NCBI GenBank assembly: GCA_017999075.1
Contig: JAGOBX010000151.1
Span: 1 to 7,841, forward strand
DNA: 7,841 bases
From: Candidatus Babelota bacterium
Lineage (GTDB): Bacteria; JAGOBX01
Reading direction: 5' to 3'
The notes under the pieces were generated by a model. It worked only from the letters and a program-made list of their open reading frames with translations, ran no database searches and was not told where the DNA came from. Every line of letters begins with the position of its first letter. Positions within the stretch are counted from its first letter, which is position 1. A program made the translations under genes and the position numbers. Shown piece after piece: positions 1-5,222 of this stretch.

Positions 1-1
1 A

Positions 2-361
2 ATTAATCGTAAAACAGGAGAACAATCTTCTGCTCTTGAAATAATGTCAGGCGGGCTGCGTGAATGGTTGTATGAACCTATTATTGAACGTTTGATAGAT
101 AATAAAATAATTCAGGAACGGCCTGTAATAAAAAATGGGAATATTGAAAATATTGAACAAATCGGCGGATACGGGCCATTTTTATTATCAGCTTATTTAA
201 AAGATAAAAATGGTGAAAGTTATTTTCCTGAAACTTTTGGAGGAGGTATTGGAATTGAACGGACTATTTACGCGCTTCTTCGCGGGGAATGCGTCGAGAA
301 AGTTGATGATATTACATTTTTTGGAAAAAATCCTGATTCGCATCAGATATACTTATTTTAA
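2..361 (+). CDS. Class II aminoacyl-tRNA synthetase-like protein (AsnRS/AsnA-related paralogue), C-terminal part
   Basis: The reading frame is open at the left edge, so only the last 119 residues are seen and the true start lies outside the window. The visible part is the end of a class II synthetase catalytic core of the Asp/Asn/Lys type. A segment reading EIMSGGLRE resembles the EIIGGSQRE segment of the AsnRS encoded next door, and GGGIGIERTIYALL is a good motif 3 with the ATP-binding arginine. The tail, ending in FFGKNPDSHQIYLF, lacks the IPFPRTP ending of true AsnRS, so this is a diverged paralogue and not a second normal AsnRS. Known relatives of this fold include asparagine synthetase A-type enzymes and stand-alone amino-acid ligases that do not charge tRNA. 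Whether this one has an N-terminal anticodon-binding domain cannot be seen. The family call is solid; the substrate is unknown. A strong terminator follows at once, so it ends its own transcript. Confidence 0.8.
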   Translation: MNRKTGEQSSALEIMSGGLREWLYEPIIERLIDNKIIQERPVIKNGNIENIEQIGGYGPFLLSAYLKDKNGESYFPETFGGGIGIERTIYALLRGECVEKVDDITFFGKNPDSHQIYLF

Positions 362-363
362 TT

Positions 364-405
364 TCTCATTTTCACAATTGCCAAATTGTGAAAATGAGAT
401 TTTTT
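364..405 (+). terminator. Rho-independent terminator of the synthetase-like gene
   Basis: A perfect 16-bp inverted repeat (364-379 and 384-399) with a four-base GCCA loop is followed directly by six T (400-405). It begins three bases after the stop codon at 359-361. The arms are AT-rich (TCTCATTTTCACAATT), but the length and the T tract make an intrinsic terminator the simplest reading. The next gene therefore probably has its own promoter. Confidence 0.9.
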
Positions 406-446
406 CTTGTAGATAGATAATATACTAAAAATCAAAATTTATATTC

Positions 447-453
447 GAGGTGA
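447..453 (+). promoter_or_regulatory. Ribosome binding site of asnS
   Basis: GAGGTGA lies nine bases before the ATG at 463 and is complementary to the 3' end of 16S rRNA. It fixes the asnS start. The 40 bases upstream are AT-rich and contain TATACT at 421-426, which could be a -10 box, but no convincing -35 box sits at the right distance. Confidence 0.8.
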
Positions 454-462
454 ACTTTTTTA

Positions 463-1842
463 ATGGAACGTATTAAAATAAAAGAATTATTAAATATTCC
501 GCCTGACAACAGGAAAGTTTTAATAGAAGGATGGATAAGAACAAGGCGCGATTCAAAAGGCGGTTTTTCATTCATTGAGATAAACGATGGATCAACAATC
601 AAAAATTTTCAGGTTATAGCTGAGTCATCTCTTGATAACTATCAATCCGATATATTGAAATTAACAACAGGTTCTTCAGTTCGAATTGAAGGAATTTTAG
701 TTAAATCAGAAGGCAGCGGCCAAATGTCTGAACTGAAAGCTGAAAAAGTTATGGTTTATGGTTTTGCAGATGAAAGTTTTCCCTTGCAGAAAAAAGGGCA
801 TTCGTTTGAGTTTTTGCGTGAAATAGCACATCTTAGACCAAGATCAAATACATTTGGTGCAATTGGAAGAATACGTCATGGTATTTCTTATGCAGTTCAT
901 AAATTTTTTAATGATAAAGGTTTTTTTTATGTACATACGCCTATTATAACGAGCAGTGATTGCGAAGGTGCAGGAGAAATGTTTAAAGTTACCACTTTGG
1001 ATCTGAAAAATATGAAAGGTTCTCCTGATTTTACTCAAGATTTTTTTGGCAAAGCAGCATATTTGACTGTAAGCGGTCAACTCGAAGGAGAACTTTATGC
1101 ATGCAGTCTTGGAGATATTTATACTTTTGGACCTACTTTCAGAGCGGAAAATTCAAATACTCCACGTCATCTTGCTGAGTTCTGGATGATTGAACCTGAG
1201 ATGGCATTTTGCGATTTGAGCGGGGATATAAAAACTGCAGTTGAATTTATTAAATATTTAATTCAATATGCTCTTGACAATCATCAGGATGATATTCAGT
1301 TTTTTAATAAATTAATTGATAAAACCATAATTGGCAGACTTGAACAAATTTTAAAATCAGAATTTAAGGTAATTACATATACTGAAGCTGTTTCACTTCT
1401 TGAAAAATCCGGAGAAACATGGGAATTTCCTGTAAGCTGGGGAAATAATCTTCAAGCTGAACATGAAAAATATTTGACTCAACAAGTTTTTGACGCTCCA
1501 ATTGTTGTAATAGATTATCCTAAAATTATTAAACCATTTTATATGTATGTTAATGATGATGAGAAAACAGTCAGAGGTATGGATATATTGGTTCCAAAAA
1601 TTGGAGAGATTATCGGTGGTAGCCAGCGTGAACATCGGATTGACAGACTTTTTTCAAGGATGGATGAATGCGGATTAAATAAAGAAGATTATTGGTGGTA
1701 TATTGAAACAAGAAAATTCGGGACAGTGCCTCATTCAGGGTTTGGACTGGGATTTGAAAGGTTTATTCAATTTTTAACCGGAATGGCTAATATACGCGAT
1801 GTAATACCTTTTCCGCGTACTCCTGGAAACGCGAAATTTTGA
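463..1842 (+). CDS. asnS: Asparaginyl-tRNA synthetase
   Basis: This class IIb synthetase activates asparagine with ATP and attaches it to tRNA-Asn in the cytoplasm. At 459 residues it has normal bacterial AsnRS length. Residues about 18-100 form the OB-fold anticodon-binding domain, with the typical [11 protein letters not shown] stretch at 35-44. Motif 1 lies around 125-161, with TPII at its end. Motif 2 runs through 222-249 ([19 protein letters not shown], catalytic Arg227). Motif 3 is [13 protein letters not shown] at 426-438 (Arg433), followed by the diagnostic ending [19 protein letters not shown] near 385-392 is also characteristic of AsnRS. The ATG start is set by a good Shine-Dalgarno. 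All key motifs are intact, so it should be active. It lies between a synthetase-like paralogue and L-Dap genes. I see no clear terminator after it, so read-through into the next gene is possible. It could be the only AsnRS of the cell or an extra copy; the window cannot tell. Confidence 0.97.
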   Translation: MERIKIKELLNIPPDNRKVLIEGWIRTRRDSKGGFSFIEINDGSTIKNFQVIAESSLDNYQSDILKLTTGSSVRIEGILVKSEGSGQMSELKAEKVMVYGFADESFPLQKKGHSFEFLREIAHLRPRSNTFGAIGRIRHGISYAVHKFFNDKGFFYVHTPIITSSDCEGAGEMFKVTTLDLKNMKGSPDFTQDFFGKAAYLTVSGQLEGELYACSLGDIYTFGPTFRAENSNTPRHLAEFWMIEPEMAFCDLSGDIKTAVEFIKYLIQYALDNHQDDIQFFNKLIDKTIIGRLEQILKSEFKVITYTEAVSLLEKSGETWEFPVSWGNNLQAEHEKYLTQQVFDAPIVVIDYPKIIKPFYMYVNDDEKTVRGMDILVPKIGEIIGGSQREHRIDRLFSRMDECGLNKEDYWWYIETRKFGTVPHSGFGLGFERFIQFLTGMANIRDVIPFPRTPGNAKF

Positions 1843-1987
1843 AATTATAAAAGTTACTGCAGGAAATAGATTTTTTGAATTAAATTTTTTTCTTGATTTT
1901 ATTTTTATAATATATTATCGTTTATTTTTTTAAAATCTATTTTATTGAAAAATATTTTTATATAGTAATTTGGAGGTTTAATTTATT
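1843..1987 (+). other. AT-rich spacer between asnS and the L-Dap genes
   Basis: This 145-base gap has no gene. It is full of T runs and holds TATAAT at 1906-1911 without a well-spaced -35 partner. An 11-bp inverted repeat (1864-1874 AAATAGATTTT with 1932-1942) has a 57-base loop and is too open to call a terminator. A promoter for the L-Dap genes is likely here, but I cannot fix its position. Confidence 0.4.
1972..1977 (+). promoter_or_regulatory. Ribosome binding site of the sbnB-like gene
   Basis: GGAGGT lies ten bases before the ATG at 1988 and supports that start. Confidence 0.75.
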
Positions 1988-2953
1988 ATGTTGTATTTAA
2001 ATGAAAAAGATTTGTTGAAAATTGGGATGAATTGGAATGAAACGATTGATAATATCGAAAAAGCTGTGAAATGTCTTGATAAAAAAGATTTTGTTCAGCC
2101 AATAAAACCGTATTTAAGGTATAGAGATTTAACCAACAGAATTATAGCTTTGATTGCTTTTGTTGGAGGCGATATAAATTTAGCCGGGTTGAAATGGATT
2201 GCAAGTTTTCCTGATAACATTAATCACGGTTTGCCGAGAGCTCATAGCGTAGTTGTTTTAAACCATGCTGATACAGGTGCTCCTGTAAGTATTATAAATA
2301 CTGCTTTATTAAGTATTATACGCACTGCATCAGTATCAGGATTAATGATACGTTATTTTTTAAAAACAAGACCTATGGATAAAATAAATCTTGCGATAAT
2401 GGGTTGGGGATCTATAGGAAAACATCATTACGAGATGTGCTGTGATATTTTGAAAGACAAGATAAATAAAATATATGTTTATGATATAAGAAATATTGAT
2501 CCCGCTACAATAACCGGTAAGTATAAAGATAAAACTGTTGTTGTAAAAAGCTGGCAGGAAGCTTATAGAGATTCAGATATTTTTATTACATGTACAGTTT
2601 CAAAAGCTCCGTATGTGGATGAAAAACCGAAAAAGGGATCTCTTCAGTTAAACTGTTCTTTAAGAGATTATAAAACCAGTATTCTTGATCACACTAAAGC
2701 TATAATAGTTGATGATTGGGAAGAAGTATGCCGTGAAAAAACAGACATTGAAATGATGCATAAAGACCGTGGATTACAAAAAGAAGATACAAAATCGATT
2801 ACAGATGTTGTATGTCATAATTGCCTTTCTGCATATCCTAAAGATGAGCCTATAATGTTCAATCCTATGGGGATGGCTGTTTTTGATATAGCTACAGGAA
2901 GATATTATCTTGATAAAGCTAAAGCTATGAAAATAGGTTTGGAACTTGAATAA
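1988..2953 (+). CDS. sbnB: 2,3-diaminopropionate biosynthesis dehydrogenase, SbnB-like (ornithine cyclodeaminase/mu-crystallin family)
   Basis: SbnB-type enzymes oxidise and hydrolyse N-[(2S)-2-amino-2-carboxyethyl]-L-glutamate with NAD+, releasing L-2,3-diaminopropionate and 2-oxoglutarate. This is the second step after SbnA. The 321-residue protein has the family's usual length. The N-terminal and C-terminal parts form the substrate domain, with the conserved lysine in AGLKW (Lys69) and the RTAS motif at 112-115. The middle carries a Rossmann fold with GWGSIGKHH at 139-147 for NAD binding. The ending FNPMGMAVFDIATG (291-304) is the typical SbnB-type C-terminal signature. Cytoplasmic, with no signal peptide. 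The sbnA-like partner starts 27 bases downstream, which supports the SbnB assignment over ornithine cyclodeaminase or alanine dehydrogenase, the other members of this family. The reaction is inferred from family and pairing. Confidence 0.88.
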   Translation: MLYLNEKDLLKIGMNWNETIDNIEKAVKCLDKKDFVQPIKPYLRYRDLTNRIIALIAFVGGDINLAGLKWIASFPDNINHGLPRAHSVVVLNHADTGAPVSIINTALLSIIRTASVSGLMIRYFLKTRPMDKINLAIMGWGSIGKHHYEMCCDILKDKINKIYVYDIRNIDPATITGKYKDKTVVVKSWQEAYRDSDIFITCTVSKAPYVDEKPKKGSLQLNCSLRDYKTSILDHTKAIIVDDWEEVCREKTDIEMMHKDRGLQKEDTKSITDVVCHNCLSAYPKDEPIMFNPMGMAVFDIATGRYYLDKAKAMKIGLELE

Positions 2954-2969
2954 ATAAAATATTTGAAAC

Positions 2970-2973
2970 GGGG
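2970..2973 (+). promoter_or_regulatory. Shine-Dalgarno-like site that decides the sbnA start
   Basis: GGGG (in ACGGGGTC) is seven bases before the ATG at 2981, a normal spacing. An in-frame TTG at 2963 would add six residues (MKRGQF) but would place this purine block inside the gene, so the ATG is preferred. Confidence 0.55.
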
Positions 2974-2980
2974 TCAATTT

Positions 2981-3955
2981 ATGAAAAACAATAAAATTTA
3001 TGACAGCGTGCTTGAATTAGTTGGAAATACTCCGATGATAAGATTAAATAAGATCTGCGCCGGATTATCTTCTGAAATTTTAGCAAAACTCGAATATCTT
3101 AATCCATCAGGAAGTTTGAAAGACAGAATTGCAATTGAAATGATTGATGGGGCAGAGAAAGAGGGAAAAATTAAACCTGGATATACACTGATTGAGTCAA
3201 GTACTGGAAATACAGGATTTGCATTATCTACAATCGGAAGGTTGAAAGGATATAATGTGACTATTTATGAAACAATGCCTGGAAAAGCAGGTTCTGAAAA
3301 AAAGAAAATGATGGAAAATGTCGGAGCAGAAGTTAGACTGATGGAGCCGAAAGACATTGAAGGAATTAAAGAACGCAGTATAGCCGGTTCTGAAGTTGAA
3401 CTTCCTGGCAGACAATTATGTCTTGATGATGAAAAAGCTCATCCTGATAAAATTTGGTGGGCACGTCAGTTCAGTAATGAATATAATGTTAAAGCTCATT
3501 ATATTACTGCAAAAGAAATTCTCGAGCAAACTGATGGCAAAATTGATATTTTTGTTCAGTCAATAGGAACTGGAGGAAGTCTGGTTGGTATAGCGCAAGT
3601 TTTGAAAAAAGAAATTCCTAACTTGAAAGTTATAGGTATTCAGCCTGCAAGTTCAAAAGAACTTTGGCATCCTGGAATGGATTTTCCAAACACTGAAATT
3701 AAAGGCGGAATTGTAGCTAAAATGCTTAAAATGGAAGGGATTGTTGATACGCTTGTCCGGACTACTGATTCAGAAGCAAGAAATATGACTCATAGATTAT
3801 GGAAAGAAGAAGGCTTGTATTGCGGCGTTTCTTCCGGAGCAAATGTTCATTATGCGCTTGAAGAAATAAAAAAATCTAATGGCAAAAAAACTGTTGTAAC
3901 GTTGTTGAATGATCATATGAACAGGTATCTGACTGAAGAGAGGTATGTAACCTAA
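2981..3955 (+). CDS. sbnA: 2,3-diaminopropionate biosynthesis PLP synthase, SbnA-like (cysteine synthase fold)
   Basis: SbnA-type enzymes replace the phosphate of O-phospho-L-serine with the amino group of L-glutamate, giving the intermediate that SbnB splits into L-Dap. The 324-residue protein is a fold-type II PLP enzyme of the cysteine synthase family. VGNTPMIRLN (14-23) opens the domain. NPSGSLKDR (41-49) carries the PLP lysine, Lys47. SSTGNTG (73-79) is the substrate loop, GTGGS (196-200) is the phosphate-binding glycine loop, and CGVSSGAN (281-288) holds the serine that contacts the pyridine nitrogen. All are intact. Cysteine synthase or cystathionine beta-synthase would be the alternatives on motifs alone. 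The sbnB-like gene 27 bases upstream decides for SbnA. The two are almost certainly cotranscribed. A Fur-like palindrome and a terminator follow. No gene for using L-Dap in a siderophore or peptide is visible on either side. Confidence 0.88.
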   Translation: MKNNKIYDSVLELVGNTPMIRLNKICAGLSSEILAKLEYLNPSGSLKDRIAIEMIDGAEKEGKIKPGYTLIESSTGNTGFALSTIGRLKGYNVTIYETMPGKAGSEKKKMMENVGAEVRLMEPKDIEGIKERSIAGSEVELPGRQLCLDDEKAHPDKIWWARQFSNEYNVKAHYITAKEILEQTDGKIDIFVQSIGTGGSLVGIAQVLKKEIPNLKVIGIQPASSKELWHPGMDFPNTEIKGGIVAKMLKMEGIVDTLVRTTDSEARNMTHRLWKEEGLYCGVSSGANVHYALEEIKKSNGKKTVVTLLNDHMNRYLTEERYVT

Positions 3956-3966
3956 AATTTTAAAAC

Positions 3967-3981
3967 GGATAATGATTATCA
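3967..3981. promoter_or_regulatory. Fur-box-like palindrome
   Basis: GGATAATGATTATCA matches the 7-1-7 Fur consensus TGATAATnATTATCA at 13 of the 14 defined positions, with a perfect GATAAT-G-ATTATC core. Fur represses iron-uptake and siderophore genes when iron is plentiful. The site lies 11 bases after the sbnA stop and ahead of the class V aminotransferase gene. TAAAAT at 3983-3988, just after it, could be a -10 box with a poor TTAAAA -35 at 3960-3965, so a promoter covered by Fur is possible. AT-rich sequence gives such matches by chance more easily, and no second clear copy is seen upstream of sbnB. Confidence 0.5.
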
Positions 3982-4004
3982 ATAAAATTAAGCGGAATTA
4001 TTTT

Positions 4005-4044
4005 AAAAATCGCAAATCAGGAATTCCTGGTTTGCGATTTTTTT
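4005..4044 (+). terminator. Rho-independent terminator after sbnA
   Basis: AAAAATCGCAAATCAGG pairs with CCTGGTTTGCGATTTTT through 12 perfect pairs, one T-G wobble and four more pairs around an AATT loop. It ends in a seven-T run (4038-4044). This closes the sbnB-sbnA unit. It lies only 13 bases before the next ATG, so for any transcript that starts upstream it would act as an attenuator of the class V gene. Confidence 0.88.
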
Positions 4045-4057
4045 AAATTGAAATAAT

Positions 4058-5179
4058 ATGATTGAATGGAATATTGTAAGAAATTATTTTCCGGCACTTA
4101 AAAATTTCGTTTATTTAAGTTCAGCCGGCGGTGCTCCGATATCATACCAGACTCATAAAGAAGCAATTTCATTTTATGATGAAATGCTTAACTTTGGAGA
4201 CAGTTATTGGAACAAATGGCTTGAAAAAGTAGAATCTGTCCGCAAAAAAACTGCAATATTTTTAAATGCTGATCTCAATGAAATAGCTTTTATACAGAAT
4301 ACTTCGCATGGAATGAATATTATTGCACAAATGTTTAAAGGATATGGGGATATCATTGTTATGGATGATGATTTCCCTACTGCATCGATTCCTTTTTTTA
4401 AACAGGATTTTAATATTGAATATGTAAAATCAGAACCGGACTGTAAAATTCCAATAGAAAATATTGAAACTAAAATTTCTGATAAAACTAAAATTATAAT
4501 TGCAAGTTCGGTTCAATATTCAACAGGATTCAAACAAGACCTGAAAAAACTTAATGAATTATGTAAAAAAAAAAATATTATACTTGTTGTTGACGCATCT
4601 CAAAGCATTTGCGCTTTTCCAATTGATGTAAAAAACGACGGTATGGATTTTCTTGTTTTTTCAGGAAACAAATGGGGAATTTCGGGGTATGGGATAGGTG
4701 TAATTTATATAAATAAAAAATATATTGATAATTCAAAATTTCCGGTTGCAAGCTGGATGAGTGTAAAGCATCCTCCTTCTATGGACAATAAAAGCCGTGA
4801 TTATAAGGATTCTGCTGCAATGATTGAAATCGGGGGACCAAGTTTTCCTAATATTTTTGCTTTTGGCGGAACTTTGGATTTAATTAATTCTATAGGAATA
4901 GATAATATTGAAAATCGTATAATTGAATTGACTGATTATCTTCACGGGAAATTGACTGAAAACGGATTTAAAATTGTTTCGTCTAAAGAATTGGAATACC
5001 GTTCCGGAATAACTATAATTGATTTTGAAAACAAAAAAGAAATAGCTGAGAAACTTGCAAAAAAAAATATTCTTGTTTCTGTGAGGAACCGCGGAATCCG
5101 AGCATCGCTCCATTTCTATAATAATTTTGGAGATATAGATGTCTTTATAACAGAATTGAAAAATATTGTTAAAAAATGA
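4058..5179 (+). CDS. Class V aminotransferase / cysteine-desulfurase-like PLP enzyme
   Basis: This 373-residue fold-type I PLP enzyme belongs to the class V group (cysteine desulfurase, isopenicillin N epimerase-like, kynureninase). Visible landmarks are the N-terminal YLSSAGGAP (19-27), NTSHG (81-85) for the PLP phosphate, VVDASQS (177-183) with Asp179 for the ring nitrogen, and SGNKWGISGYGIG (202-214) with PLP lysine Lys205. IRASLHFYNN near 347-356 carries the likely carboxylate-binding Arg348. The C-terminal half has no cysteine, so the mobile catalytic cysteine of true cysteine desulfurases is missing; only Cys129, 169 and 185 are present. An aminotransferase, lyase or epimerase is more likely, and the substrate is unknown. 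An in-frame TGA at 4049-4051 prevents an upstream start, and the bases before the ATG (AAATTGAAATAAT) hold no Shine-Dalgarno. An 11-A run at 4565-4575 encodes three lysines. Its place after the L-Dap genes and the Fur-like site hints at a shared pathway. Confidence 0.85.
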   Translation: MIEWNIVRNYFPALKNFVYLSSAGGAPISYQTHKEAISFYDEMLNFGDSYWNKWLEKVESVRKKTAIFLNADLNEIAFIQNTSHGMNIIAQMFKGYGDIIVMDDDFPTASIPFFKQDFNIEYVKSEPDCKIPIENIETKISDKTKIIIASSVQYSTGFKQDLKKLNELCKKKNIILVVDASQSICAFPIDVKNDGMDFLVFSGNKWGISGYGIGVIYINKKYIDNSKFPVASWMSVKHPPSMDNKSRDYKDSAAMIEIGGPSFPNIFAFGGTLDLINSIGIDNIENRIIELTDYLHGKLTENGFKIVSSKELEYRSGITIIDFENKKEIAEKLAKKNILVSVRNRGIRASLHFYNNFGDIDVFITELKNIVKK

Positions 5180-5222
5180 TTAAACTTCCGGCAAATATTT
5201 GCCGGAAGTTTAATCATTTTTT
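5171..5222. terminator. Perfect 52-base palindrome, two-way terminator
   Basis: The arms 5171-5196 and 5197-5222 are exact reverse complements with no spacer. They contain the GC-rich block CTTCCGGC and are flanked by A6 on the left and T6 on the right, so each strand reads hairpin then U-tract. The palindrome starts inside the last codons of the class V gene (stop TGA 5177-5179) and reaches two bases into the opposing pheT stop codon (TAA, 5223-5221 on the minus strand). One element thus closes both convergent genes. Confidence 0.93.

Noticed and set aside
1904-1920. Second Fur box upstream of sbnB
   Set aside because: TATAAT-AT-ATTATC is palindromic in part, but the half-sites are one base too far apart and one of them is degenerate; in such AT-rich DNA this is not convincing.
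1864-1942. Terminator after asnS
   Set aside because: The 11-bp arms are AT-only apart from one pair and enclose a 57-base loop, with no hairpin directly before a T run.
2963-2980. Upstream TTG start for the sbnA-like gene
   Set aside because: It adds six residues that do not resemble the family's N-terminus and would put the GGGG Shine-Dalgarno-like block inside the coding region; the ATG at 2981 has normal spacing to it.
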